NCBI RefSeq assembly: GCF_019754935.1
Contig: NZ_JAGSOA010000003.1
Span: 186,001 to 250,000, forward strand
Source: Corynebacterium parakroppenstedtii
GTDB lineage: Bacteria; Actinomycetota; Actinomycetes; Mycobacteriales; Mycobacteriaceae
DNA length: 64,000 nt
Reading direction: 5' to 3'
In this document: positions 38,361 through 48,400 of the stretch, one piece after another
Numbering within the stretch: the first letter of the stretch is position 1
Layout: each line of letters begins with the position of its first letter
Translations under genes and position numbers: made by a program
Notes under the pieces: generated by a model
Told to the model about the DNA's origin: nothing
Databases searched by the model: none
What the model saw: the letters and a program-made list of their open reading frames with translations, nothing else

Positions 38361-38768
38361 ATGTTGTATTCGACTAGAGAAGCCTCCGAGGCCAGCGGAA
38401 TCTCCGTGGACACCGTGCGGTACTACTGCAAAATCGGGCTCGTACCGCGGGTCATGCGCGATGAAAACAATTATCGCGTCTTTGATGAGCACGATATTGC
38501 CTGGCTACGGGGGCTTCGCTGCCTGCGGGAATGCGGCATGGGGATCGACCAAATGCGTGAGTACATGGAGCTGTGCCTGGAGGGCGAGGGCAGTATCCCG
38601 CAGCGCAAGGACATCCTCCAGGATCAACGCCATGTTGTCGAAGACAAGATCGCGAACTTACGCGACATGCTGGCCTTCATCGATTCGAAGCTTAGCTACT
38701 ACGACAAAGTTCGCGCCGGTGAGATCGAGTACGAATCCAGCCTGCTCGCACCGGTCAAAAACCAGTAG
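38361..38768 (+). CDS. MerR family transcriptional regulator
   Basis: A 135-residue regulator with the MerR winged helix-turn-helix at the N-terminus (STREASEASGISVDTVRYYC, then GLVPRVMRDENNYRVFDEHD) and a dimerisation coiled coil (QRKDILQDQRHVVEDKIANL). The effector part is short and holds no cysteine pair for metal binding. It lies in an operon with the AKR gene (9 bp gap) and probably acts on the 19-bp-spacer promoter at 37436-37466. It converges closely with the GH76 gene (3 bp). Confidence 0.92.
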   Translation: MLYSTREASEASGISVDTVRYYCKIGLVPRVMRDENNYRVFDEHDIAWLRGLRCLRECGMGIDQMREYMELCLEGEGSIPQRKDILQDQRHVVEDKIANLRDMLAFIDSKLSYYDKVRAGEIEYESSLLAPVKNQ

Positions 38769-38771
38769 CCA

Positions 38772-40145
38772 CTAGGCCCCTCGCAACCGCTCGTTATTGA
38801 CTACCCGGGCAGCAGCTTCAATCGCCATCCAGCCCGACAACTGCACGGACAGATCACGCTCAGCGATCTCCGATCCTGCTACCGCTCCGCCGCTAGCCCC
38901 ACCAATAGAGCCAGCTGCGCGCGGAATCTCCGCCTGACGCGTCCAATCCGCACTGAAAACAGGAAGTCCGTTGACTTCCAAGCGCTGATCCCACACCGCG
39001 TCTGCCGTCGACACAACAAGTTTGCCCGCCAAGCGCTTCGTCGCACGCGATAGCTTCTGATCATCGGGGAGGTCCGTCGTCACTAAGGCCAGGTACCGCA
39101 CCAAAATGCCGCGGAACAACCCTCCGTCACCACTGCCGGAGCCCTTGATCACGCCAGTATCCGTCGCCAAGTTGACTGCGATGGCGTGGACCAGGTTGTG
39201 GACCCGGGTGATCGAGGACATCGCCACGTCGGAACCGGCCTGAGCCCCGGCGCGAACTCCGGAACCCGCACCGGAAGGATCATCTGTGATCCCGGCTTCC
39301 TCGCGACGCCGCTGAGCAATCTCCACACAGGCACCCAAAGCAACACCCTGGTTGTAGGCGTACACAGCCGTCGAGGGCTCCGGACCATCCATCTTCATGC
39401 GAATGCCATCGATCAGGAGGCCGTCCTGATTGATCAGGTTCTCGAACATCCAGTCGGTGAGGGCCTCGGCCTCATCCACGCGGCCCATCCGCGCCATCAT
39501 GATCGCCGCCGGGCCATTCGTCGGCACGTTATAAAACGCCTCCCCCACGCGCCACGGAACAACCCCGGTCAGCGAGTCGACGCCGTCGATAATGTTCTGT
39601 TGGAGGTCCTTCAGGCTCCTCGCCTGGTGGCCGTGGCCCAGGCCCTCCGCGCGGTCCAGCGCCAACGCTAGCCAGGATTTATCGTCGTAATAGCGGTTCT
39701 TAGTCAACGGGGCACCGTTGCGGAGGCGAATTCCCCTCATCGTCCGACTAATGCGACGCGAGCGGGACTTCAGCGGACGACGCGACGCCGCGTCCACCAA
39801 GCAATCCAAATAATGGGCCTGCCACCAATAATGCCAGCGCAAGAAGAACTTATCCCGCGTCAATGCCGGCCACGAGACCACGGCAAGGTTCGTCCCCGGC
39901 AAGCCCCACACCCGGCGCGCATGGCGCTCGTGAATAGCGTCCTCGGCTAAATCAGCACGGTGATCCCACTTCTCCCACAGCTCCTGCTGGCGACGCTGCG
40001 GCCGCAACGAGCTGCCACGATGGCTGATCTGCTCAGCGTGGTTAATCCGCGAACTGCCCTCATGAGCAGGTGCGTCGCCGGTGGTAGCGTCCGCGGTAAC
40101 GTCGGCGGACGCATCAGACTGATTGCTATTTCGTTTATCCTGCAT
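38772..40145 (-). CDS. Glycoside hydrolase family 76-like protein
   Basis: A 457-residue protein of the GH76 (alpha-1,6-mannanase) group, an (alpha/alpha)6 barrel. The N-terminal 60 residues are polar low complexity with no signal peptide, so it appears cytoplasmic. The domain shows RYYDDKSWLALALDRAE at residues 151-167 with the two aspartates D154-D155 expected in the active site, then GVVPWRVGEAFYNVPTNGPA near 198-217 and a DGPEPSTAVYAYNQGVALGA near 263. Corynebacterial homologues are annotated as hydrolases acting on mannan-like glycolipids; substrate here unproven. A Gly/Ala-rich insert lies near 300. Confidence 0.8.
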   Translation of the reverse strand: MQDKRNSNQSDASADVTADATTGDAPAHEGSSRINHAEQISHRGSSLRPQRRQQELWEKWDHRADLAEDAIHERHARRVWGLPGTNLAVVSWPALTRDKFFLRWHYWWQAHYLDCLVDAASRRPLKSRSRRISRTMRGIRLRNGAPLTKNRYYDDKSWLALALDRAEGLGHGHQARSLKDLQQNIIDGVDSLTGVVPWRVGEAFYNVPTNGPAAIMMARMGRVDEAEALTDWMFENLINQDGLLIDGIRMKMDGPEPSTAVYAYNQGVALGACVEIAQRRREEAGITDDPSGAGSGVRAGAQAGSDVAMSSITRVHNLVHAIAVNLATDTGVIKGSGSGDGGLFRGILVRYLALVTTDLPDDQKLSRATKRLAGKLVVSTADAVWDQRLEVNGLPVFSADWTRQAEIPRAAGSIGGASGGAVAGSEIAERDLSVQLSGWMAIEAAARVVNNERLRGA

Positions 40146-40225
40146 TGTATTAATCGTGCCCTATAGATGGTGTAGGCGCTACTGACTCCACACGATTGGG
40201 CGGTTACCCCTAGGTTCTGCGCGAA

Positions 40226-40945
40226 TCACCACGCCCGAGATAGGTCCGCGTGCTGCCTCACCCACGCATGCATCGCGATCCCTGCCGCAACCCCCGCGTT
40301 AATCGACCGCGTGGACCCAAATTGCGCAATCGATACCGTTTGCACGGCACCGCGCTGCGCTTCCTCGCTCACCCCCGGCCCTTCCTGGCCAAAAAAGAGG
40401 AGGCACCGCTCGGGCAACTCGGCCGTCTCAACGGGCACCGAGCCGGGCACATTGTCCACAGCAATCACCGTGAGGTCGTGGTCATGCGCCCAATGGAGCA
40501 CGTCGTCAACTGTCGAATGATGATAAAGGTGCTGGTAGCGGTCGGTTACCATGGCTCCGCGACGGTTCCACCGCTTCTTGCCGACGATGTGCACCGCCTC
40601 TGCGGCAAAGGCATTCGCGGTCCTCACGACGGTACCGATGTTGTGGTCCGACGTGAAATTCTCGATCGCAACGTGGAACGGGAACCGACGCGTATCCAGG
40701 TCTGCGACGATGGCCTCGCGCTTCCAGTACCGGTACGCGTCAACGACATTGCGCCGGTCGCCCTCGTTCAAGAGGGTGGGGTCATAACGGTCAGCCGTCG
40801 GCCGTGGTTGGCCGGGGTGCTCAACCTCCCACGGGCCCACGCCGACGGGGTGCGGATTCCACTCCGTGGCACCAACACCAGCTGGGGGTTGTACCGTGCG
40901 CGGATCTGACGCGCGCGAGTCTGACGCACGGGGTGAATCACTCAA
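40226..40945 (-). CDS. TrmH/SpoU-family RNA 2'-O-methyltransferase
   Basis: A 239-residue SPOUT-fold methyltransferase. The SpoU motifs are all visible: NFTSDHNIGTVVRTANAF (about residues 96-113), LLFFGQEGPGVSEEA near 188 and QFGSTRSINAGVAAGIAMH near 207, the last including the trefoil knot that binds SAM. About 90 N-terminal residues are Pro/Arg-rich with no clear domain. The target RNA cannot be told. Its start lies 8 nt inside the end of pyrE, so the two are coupled. Confidence 0.9.
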   Translation of the reverse strand: MSDSPRASDSRASDPRTVQPPAGVGATEWNPHPVGVGPWEVEHPGQPRPTADRYDPTLLNEGDRRNVVDAYRYWKREAIVADLDTRRFPFHVAIENFTSDHNIGTVVRTANAFAAEAVHIVGKKRWNRRGAMVTDRYQHLYHHSTVDDVLHWAHDHDLTVIAVDNVPGSVPVETAELPERCLLFFGQEGPGVSEEAQRGAVQTVSIAQFGSTRSINAGVAAGIAMHAWVRQHADLSRAW

Positions 40946-41555
40946 GTCCGAGATCCTTCAGCCCCAGGATGGACCGGTACTCCAAACCTTCCTTGTGAAT
41001 GGCATCGGCCGCGCCCGTGTTGCGGTCCACGACGGTAGCGACTCCGACAACCTCGGCCCCGGCTTCACGTGCCGCCTTGACCGCCGTCAATGGGCTATTT
41101 CCTGTGGTTGTCGTATCTTCGACGACGAGGACGCGCTTGCCTTTAATGTCCGGGCCTTCAATGCGACGCTGCATGCCGTGTTTCTTGGCCTCTTTGCGCA
41201 CGACGAACGCGTCGATGGGCCGGCCGGGCGCGTGCAAAACAGAATCAGCGACGGGGTCTGCACCCAAGGTCAGGCCACCGACGGCGTCAAACTCCCAGTC
41301 CTCGGTGAGCTGCCGCAGAAGAGCACCGATCAACGGTGAGGCCTCGTGATGCAACGTCGCCCGCCGCAAATCAACGTAATAATCGGCCTCTTTGCCGGAG
41401 GATAAGGTCACTTTCCCCATCACGACTGCCAGCTCTTTGACCAGCTCTGCCAGCCGGGCCCGGCGCTCTGGGTCCAACGTCTGCGCGGCAGACGTAGGTT
41501 GAGCAGCAGACGTAGGCTCGGCGCCTTCCGCCTCTGGGTTAGTGTGATCCGTCAT
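40938..41555 (-). CDS. pyrE: Orotate phosphoribosyltransferase
   Basis: A 205-residue enzyme that joins orotate and PRPP to make OMP in pyrimidine synthesis. The PRPP-binding signature VLVVEDTTTTGNSPL (about residues 141-155) is intact, as are VGGLTLGADPVA near 104 and the VRKEAKKHG loop near 124. An N-terminal tail of about 25 residues is Ala/Thr/Glu-rich. It is upstream of and overlaps the SpoU methyltransferase gene, an arrangement common in Corynebacterium between pyrE and clpB. Confidence 0.96.
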   Translation of the reverse strand: MTDHTNPEAEGAEPTSAAQPTSAAQTLDPERRARLAELVKELAVVMGKVTLSSGKEADYYVDLRRATLHHEASPLIGALLRQLTEDWEFDAVGGLTLGADPVADSVLHAPGRPIDAFVVRKEAKKHGMQRRIEGPDIKGKRVLVVEDTTTTGNSPLTAVKAAREAGAEVVGVATVVDRNTGAADAIHKEGLEYRSILGLKDLGLE

Positions 41556-41620
41556 GACAAGAAACTCCTTCTGACTGCTGGGTTTTCACTGCACGCTTGT
41601 GGTTCCGCGGTACCCACCGC

Positions 41621-43519
41621 TTAATCCTGGTCGAGCCGATTCTCGGGCTCGAGCTCACCATCGACGATGGGCACATCGTCATCCTCCCGACGGTGGGACG
41701 CGCCCCGCCGGGCCGAGCTCTTGCGGTGCCGCCCCTCGGACGGTGGGTCGCCGAAAATGGTGGACTTGTCGTAATCAGACTCCACTCGGATGACTCGCCC
41801 GGACCGCTCATGCGCCCCCGAGTGGTCAGGATCGCTACCCACGACGGGAATGTCTCCGGTGGATTTGCCAACCTCATCCCACTGTTCGTCGTCCGTAGTA
41901 TTCCCCTCTCGTCGGCTTCGATCCCGGCGCGGCAAATCGACATACTCGTGGCGGAATTCGGGCCTGTCCGACCATCCAATGTGGGCATCCGTGTCAGATT
42001 TTCCCTCCTGGCCGGCCGGTTCATCATTATTGCCGACGTCGGCACTGTCGGATTGGCCGGTGGTGCCGGATTGGCTGCCGCCGGTGGATTGACCAAAGGC
42101 AGGCTGGTCGGCAGCCGATTGAGCGGTGGCGGACTGACCAGCGAAGCCAGCGTCGGGAACGGCCTGCATCCGTGGACCGTCGCCCAAGGTGAAGATGTCG
42201 TACGAATACGCCCGGCCGGGATCACCGTCCGTCATGTCCAAGTACTCAGCGGTCGGGTTGGGCAGGACGCGGGTGGCGTCGTCAAGATCGGCGATATAGG
42301 CGAATATCCTGGGGATATCGTCGATAGTGGGGCGGCGACTACAGCGGACGAGGATCCACCACGGGTCGATGACGATGGCTGCGGTGGCACCACGTAAATG
42401 TGCGAGTGCGCGATCGGCGCGGGAATCCATCATGAGCCGGACGGACAATGGGTCAGAGGAGAACACGGCGAATCCTCCACACGATCCCACATACTCCTGG
42501 TCGGGCCGAGGAGGTTTGATGTGGCTGGGATCTTCACCGGGTTGGTTCTGGGACACCCAACGGTCGCGGTCCCGGAAGTCGATGAGTATGTCTGAGGAGC
42601 CAGATCGACGTAATCCCAGGTAGGAGTTGTCGTCAATATCGGCCACGTGGGCACGACGTGCGCGCATCCGTCCCGACACGACGTCCTTGGCTTCGCTTGA
42701 TGATGCACCAACATGGTCGGCCCACTCGTGGGCCAGATCGGGATCATTCCGGTCAAACTGCCATCCGTGCTCAGCAGCCCATGATCGACGTGCACGTCGG
42801 GTCGCCCGTGTGGGGTTTTCGAACCACTCCTCCATGGCGTCTTGGGGTGTGTCTGTAGACGGATTTGCGGCTGCGTCTTCTGCTGAATCTGCAGGCGATT
42901 CCGACGCGGTGCCCGGTTCAGCGGTGCCCGTTTCACCTGCGGGGACACTGCGGGATGGCGAATCTGTATCCGAGTGTTCGTCCCCGTCCTTGTGCGTCAC
43001 AGTGAACGCGTTGTCCTCGCCGTCACCGCGGGAGGTCGCTCCATGCTGGACATGCTGGGATTCGTCTCGCTCATCCGGATGCGTCACCGAGACATCGTCG
43101 TCGGCAAGCCCATCGTCGAACGATTCCTGCTCATCAGCGCGCTCTTCTTCCGCCTCCGCCTGCGGGCGCACACCGAAATGTGAGAATGCTTGATCTGCAG
43201 TCTGGGTCTGCTGAGGATTGAAGCGGGGGTTTCTACGACGTGGCGGGAGTGCATCGCCATCATCGCCAAAGCCAGCGTCGGCGTAAGTAAACGGGACACC
43301 GTCAGACGCATCGCGCGAACCACCAGACGCCCCCTCCTCTCGTGGCGCGCGATTAGCCCGTCCTCCCCGGGAGGAGGTAGGACGTTCGTGCACGCCGGCG
43401 TGGCGGTTGAGAACTCGTCGCCACTCCCTATCATCTGCCGGTCGGTTGGCAGCCCACAGCAGCGCTGCGGCCGCGAGGAGCAGCAGAGCGCCAAGAATCA
43501 GGAAAACTGCGGAATTCAT
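41621..43519 (-). CDS. Large low-complexity membrane-anchored protein, Corynebacterium-type
   Basis: A protein of about 632 residues from ATG 43519. It begins with a single hydrophobic helix (AVFLILGALLLLAAAALLWA), then a long acidic, Ser/Asp/Glu-rich region to about residue 240, a compact folded part (about 240-430: RRARRSWAAEHGWQFDRND, ATAAIVIDPWWILVRCSRRP) that likely forms the conserved domain, and a second disordered Gln/Ser/Arg-rich tail. An upstream in-frame ATG (43579) is unlikely because the helix would no longer be N-terminal. No known family; genes of this layout sit beside pyrE in corynebacteria. Confidence 0.75.
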   Translation of the reverse strand: MNSAVFLILGALLLLAAAALLWAANRPADDREWRRVLNRHAGVHERPTSSRGGRANRAPREEGASGGSRDASDGVPFTYADAGFGDDGDALPPRRRNPRFNPQQTQTADQAFSHFGVRPQAEAEEERADEQESFDDGLADDDVSVTHPDERDESQHVQHGATSRGDGEDNAFTVTHKDGDEHSDTDSPSRSVPAGETGTAEPGTASESPADSAEDAAANPSTDTPQDAMEEWFENPTRATRRARRSWAAEHGWQFDRNDPDLAHEWADHVGASSSEAKDVVSGRMRARRAHVADIDDNSYLGLRRSGSSDILIDFRDRDRWVSQNQPGEDPSHIKPPRPDQEYVGSCGGFAVFSSDPLSVRLMMDSRADRALAHLRGATAAIVIDPWWILVRCSRRPTIDDIPRIFAYIADLDDATRVLPNPTAEYLDMTDGDPGRAYSYDIFTLGDGPRMQAVPDAGFAGQSATAQSAADQPAFGQSTGGSQSGTTGQSDSADVGNNDEPAGQEGKSDTDAHIGWSDRPEFRHEYVDLPRRDRSRREGNTTDDEQWDEVGKSTGDIPVVGSDPDHSGAHERSGRVIRVESDYDKSTIFGDPPSEGRHRKSSARRGASHRREDDDVPIVDGELEPENRLDQD

Positions 43520-43735
43520 CGTTAGATAGTCTATCCGCTTCCGCGGACAATGCCTCCACCCGCACACAAAGGCCGCCACCCCTGCCCTTAAGGATCATGC
43601 CGTCGAGTCCTACAGGGCGTCGTGGCAGCCGTCGTTGACCAGTTATTCACTGCCAGACCACAACGCTATTTGTCGTCTCAACCACGTGTTGTCTAACACT
43701 CGGTGTTGCCTGGCAGCGTGTGACGTCCCGAGACC

Positions 43736-44134
43736 TTACACGTCGATATCGTTCTCAGCGGCGTATCCGCTCTGGTCTAACAGCTCCCCCAGGTCGGAGA
43801 TGCGAACCTCGTACAGCCAGCCATCGCCGTAGGGGTCGGAGTTGATCACGCCGGCGTCGTCGCCAAGGTCTTCATTGATCGAGACCACTTCGCCCGAGAC
43901 GGGAGCGAAAATATCGGAAACCGACTTGGTGGATTCAACTTCACCAAAAGCCTCTCCGGCTTCGACCTCCGTTCCGACGTCGGGCAGGTCAACATACACA
44001 ATCTCACCCAGCTGATCAGCGGCAACATGGGTAATGCCGACGCGGACTGTGTCACCAGGCTCGGCGGCGTCGTTATCGATCCACTCGTGGTCACTGGAGT
44101 ACAGGTAGTCAGCGGGCAATGAAACGTTGGACAT
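43736..44134 (-). CDS. gcvH: Glycine cleavage system H protein
   Basis: A 132-residue carrier protein. The lipoate attachment lysine is K70 in FGEVESTKSVSD, and the flanking GEIVYVDLPDVGTEVEAGE is typical. The start ATG 44134 has GGAGA at good spacing; an upstream ATG (44161) does not. It receives the aminomethyl group from GcvP and passes it to GcvT. Third gene of the gcvP-gcvT-gcvH run, with 84 bp after gcvT. Confidence 0.97.
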   Translation of the reverse strand: MSNVSLPADYLYSSDHEWIDNDAAEPGDTVRVGITHVAADQLGEIVYVDLPDVGTEVEAGEAFGEVESTKSVSDIFAPVSGEVVSINEDLGDDAGVINSDPYGDGWLYEVRISDLGELLDQSGYAAENDIDV

Positions 44135-44218
44135 CACGATCTCCTTCGCATTGTCATCCACACTCGTCGCTGCGGATGAATGGTCTTTAACGTCGATTGT
44201 TGGGGTCGATTGTTGGGG

Positions 44219-45361
44219 CTAGCGGTCACGCTTATAGAAAGGAAGCTGAACCACCGTGTAGGGATAATGCTTACCACGAATGTCCACGGAAAGCGCGGTT
44301 CCCGGCTCCGCGACGTCCGCATCCACATAGGCCATAGCCACGGGGTAGCCCAGCGTCGGCGACAGCGCGCCCGATGTAACCTCCCCGACCTCTTTATCAT
44401 CGCTGGTCAACACGGTGTAGCCGGCGCGGGCAGCTCGCCGCCCATCCCCTTTCAGCCCGACGAGTTTCCGTGCTGCACCGTTCTTCTTCGCAGCGACGAT
44501 GGCGTCCCGGCCGACGAAGGCGTCCTTGCTCTTCGTCGCTGCCAACACACCGAGGCCCGCGTCGACCGGGGTGCGTGACAGGTCCAGTTCGTGGCCGTAG
44601 AGAGGCATTCCCGCCTCCAAGCGGAGCGTATCGCGGCTGGCTAGGCCGCATGGTGTCACCGCGTCAGTGTCCATGACCGCGGCCCAGACGTCGTGGGCAC
44701 CGCTGTTCGGCACGAAAATCTCGAACCCGTCTTCTCCGGTGTATCCCGTGCGGGCGATGATCACGTCATGCCCAGCAACGGTGCCGCGGAAGAAGGCGTA
44801 GTACTTCACCTCGGCAAGGTTGCGAACATCCGCGCCGGGTAGCGAGGCCAAAACGCGCTCCGCGTTGGGGCCTTGCACAGCGATTAGCGACGTTTCGCTG
44901 GATTCGTCGGCCACGGTGCAATCAAAGGACTCAGCCCGGGAGACTAATTCCGAGGCCACGGTGGGCGCGTTACCGGCGTTGGGGATGACCAAGAATTCGT
45001 CGTCGGCAAGGCGGTAGGTGATGAGGTCGTCGATGATAGTGCCGTCCTCGGTACACATCATGGAGTATTTAGCCTTGCCGACGGCCACGGCTGATAGCCG
45101 TGAGATCAATGCGTGATCGAGTGCTTCGGCTGCTTGTGGGCCGCTAACTCGGACCTCGCCCATGTGGGAGAGGTCAAAAATGCCGGCGTCGGTGCGGACA
45201 GCTTTATGTTCGTCCAGTTCACTGCCGTATTTGAGGGGCATGTCCCAGCCACCGAAATCAGTGAAGCGGGCGCCGAGTTTCTCATGAACATCGTGCAATG
45301 CGGTCTTCTGGGGTCTGGCCGATCCTGCGCCGGAGGATCCTGTGTTGGGTTGGTCTGTCAC
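44219..45361 (-). CDS. gcvT: Glycine cleavage system T protein (aminomethyltransferase)
   Basis: A 380-residue folate-dependent enzyme that moves the methylene group to tetrahydrofolate and frees ammonia. Motifs are FTDFGGWDMPLKYGSELDEH near residue 32, GIFDLSHMGEVRVSG near 61, YTGEDGFEIFVP near 190 and GLASRDTLRLEAGMPLYGH near 222, with the conserved Asp/Glu of the folate site. GTG 45361 is chosen because AGGAG lies 8 nt upstream; the TTG at 45379 is the longer alternative. It follows gcvP by 83 bp. Confidence 0.97.
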   Translation of the reverse strand: MTDQPNTGSSGAGSARPQKTALHDVHEKLGARFTDFGGWDMPLKYGSELDEHKAVRTDAGIFDLSHMGEVRVSGPQAAEALDHALISRLSAVAVGKAKYSMMCTEDGTIIDDLITYRLADDEFLVIPNAGNAPTVASELVSRAESFDCTVADESSETSLIAVQGPNAERVLASLPGADVRNLAEVKYYAFFRGTVAGHDVIIARTGYTGEDGFEIFVPNSGAHDVWAAVMDTDAVTPCGLASRDTLRLEAGMPLYGHELDLSRTPVDAGLGVLAATKSKDAFVGRDAIVAAKKNGAARKLVGLKGDGRRAARAGYTVLTSDDKEVGEVTSGALSPTLGYPVAMAYVDADVAEPGTALSVDIRGKHYPYTVVQLPFYKRDR

Positions 45362-45444
45362 GTCACGTTCTCCTATCAACGTCGTGGTGGGTTGATGCTG
45401 CGGGTTGTCGCTGGGGTTAGCGCTGCGGTACCTGGTGTGGGCGC

Positions 45445-48400
45445 CTATTTATCCAGACTATTGAATTCATCGTCGGTAATGGCGAAATCCTCCAAGGGCG
45501 GGCACGAGCATGCCACGTGGCGGTCACCGTAGGCATTGTCAATGCGGCGAACCGGTGGGAAGTACTTGGTCCGACGCAGACCCGGGACGGGGAATGCCGC
45601 TTTCTCACGTGTGAAGTGACCGTGAGACACGGTGTCGTCAAAGTCGTCGCGCGTCACTGACCAGGCCGTATAAGGGGCGTGGCGAATCACGGAATCTTCT
45701 TCGGCGACGGTGCCATCGATGACCTCATCGATTTCGCGCCGGATGGTGTGCATAGCTTCGATGAAACGGTCAAGCTCACCCTTGTCTTCACTCTCAGTGG
45801 GCTCCACCATAAGAGTCCCAGGCACGGGGAAGGCCAGGGTCGGAGCGTGGAACCCGAAGTCCATGAGTCGCTTCGAGACGTCCTCCGCGGTGATCCCGGA
45901 GCGTTTCGTGATCTCGCGCAGGTCGAGGATGCATTCGTGCGCAACCAAACCGTTCTTGCCCGTGTACAGGGTCGGGAAATCGTCGGCGAGCTGGTGGGAG
46001 ATGTAGTTAGCATTCACCAGGGCCATTTCCGACGCCGCTGCCAGGCCATCGCCCCCCATCAGCGCGATGTATGCCCAGGAGATCGGGACGACGCCGGCGG
46101 AACCATAGGTGGCACCGGCAATCGGCACGCCGTGCGCCTCGGACGCGGCATCGCTCGAGCTTTCGGCGCTGCCGGAGCCCTCTGCATCCTCACCGGAGCG
46201 CTCCGCGTCGGCACTTGTTGTTTCCATCGGATCAGCCGGCAGGAACGGCACCAGGTGCTCAGCAACACAGAGCGGGCCGACGCCGGGGCCGCCGCCACCA
46301 TGAGGAATCGTGAAGGTCTTGTGCAGGTTAAGGTGGCTGACGTCGCCACCGAATTGCCCGGGCTTTGCCAGGCCGACCAGGGCGTTGAGGTTAGCACCGT
46401 CGATGTACACCTGCGCACCGGCCGCGTGGACCTTGTCGCACACGTCGCGAACATGTTCTTCGTAGACGCCGTGGGTGGAGGGGTACGTGATCATAATGGC
46501 GGCAACTTTGTCGCCTTGCTTCTCCAGCTTCGCGGCCAGGTCATCAAGATCGATGGAGCCGTCGTCACGGGATTTCACTGCGACAACTTTCAAACCAGCC
46601 AGTGCCGCCGACGCAGCGTTAGTGCCGTGGGCGGACTCCGGGATCAGGCAGATCGTGCGCTCACTGTCGCCGCGCGACTGGTGATAGCGACGAATAGCCA
46701 GCAGGCCAGCGAATTCACCCTGAGACCCCGCGTTGGGCTGCACGCTGACAGCCGCGTAACCGGTCATTTCGGCCAGACTGTCCTGCAGGTCGTGGATGAG
46801 TTCACGCCACCCTGCCGTCTGATCGTCGGGAGCCATGGGGTGAATAGAGGCAAAACCCGGCCACGTGATCGGCTCCATCTCTACCGCAGAGTTGAGCTTC
46901 ATCGTGCACGAGCCCAGCGGAATCATCGTGCGATCAAGAGCGAGGTCGCGATCGGCAAGCATCCTTAGATACCTCATCATTTCGGTTTCTGAGGTAATTG
47001 CGTGGAAAATCGGGTGCGTCAAAATCTCGTCGCGACGGAGAAGATCCGCGGGTAGATGAGTTGTCCCAGCCGACGCCACATTGCGGTGATCACCAGGCAG
47101 CCCCGCGGTAAGCTCACGGACCTCATCCAAACTATCTGGCCCGGAACCGCTATCGCGGCCCTCAGCGCTGATCAGTATCGCGGCCAACTGGCGAATATCC
47201 GTATCGGTCGTGGATTCACCGATAGAAAAACCAACCAGCCGACCACCGAGTTCACGGAGGTTAAAGCCCTCTTCATGGGCACGTGCGACGGCGATACGCG
47301 CTGCATTATCAGTGCTGTGCTTAACAGTGACTGTGTCAAAGAACGTGTCGTGCTCAATGCGAAGACCGGCCGCGACGATGGCATCAGCCAGCGCAGCAGC
47401 ATGCGCGTGAATACGGCCCGCGATTTCTTTCAACCCATCCGGCCCGTGCCACACGGCGTACATGCCGGCCACAACAGCCAACAGTGCTTGCGCCGTGCAG
47501 ATGTTAGAGGTTGCGCGGTCCCGTCGAATATGTTGCTCGCGAGTCTGCAGAGCCAAGCGATACGCGGGAGTTCCTTCCTCATCCTTCGACACGCCGACAA
47601 TGCGCCCCGGCATCTTCCTGGTCAGGGAGGTCGTCACAGCCATAAACGCCGCATGGGGCCCACCGAAGAAAAGCGGCACACCGAAGCGTTGCGCGGAACC
47701 CACCGCGATGTCCGCGCCAAGCTCACCCGGCGACACCAGAAGCGTCTGCGCCAGAAGGTCACAATCCACCGTGACCAGCGCTTTCTTCTCTTTAGCAGCA
47801 TCGATCAGAGGCTTCAGGTCACGTACCTCACCCGTCGTTCCGGGCTGGGCAATAACGACGCCGACAAGGTTCTCCTCGTCAGCGATCGTCTCGGTGGTGA
47901 TCGTCGATACGCGCAGCGAGATACCAGCAGCCATCGCCCGCGACCGAACAACCGCGATCACTTGCGGATGGCAGGCGCTATCCAGGAGCACGACCGGCTC
48001 CCCACCTTTACGGCGACGCCCACCGCGGATCATCAGCTGAACGGCCTCCGCGACGGCAGTGGCCTCATCCAGCAGCGACGCATTAACGACGTCGAACCCG
48101 GTTAAATCCCCCACCGCGGTTTGGAAGTTGAGAAGCGCCTCCAGGCGGCCCTGCGAGATCTCCGGCTGATACGGCGTGTACGCGGTGTACCACCCCGGGT
48201 TTTCCACAATGTTTCGCCTGATCACGGCCGGCGTGACCGTGTCATAATAGCCCGCGCCGATCAGCTGCTTCTTCTGAACGTTCTTATCGGCATACACCTG
48301 CAGCGCGGACAACACGTCCTGCTCGGTGCGACGAGGTGGCAGATTAAGATCCCGGTTCTTGATGGAATCAGGCAACGCTGCGTCAGCGAGTTCGCGTGCC

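Noticed and set aside
43651..43719. CTGCCAG...CTGGCAG inverted repeat between the low-complexity gene and gcvH
   Set aside because: The 7-bp arms are about 55 bp apart and the inside does not pair well; no function is clear.
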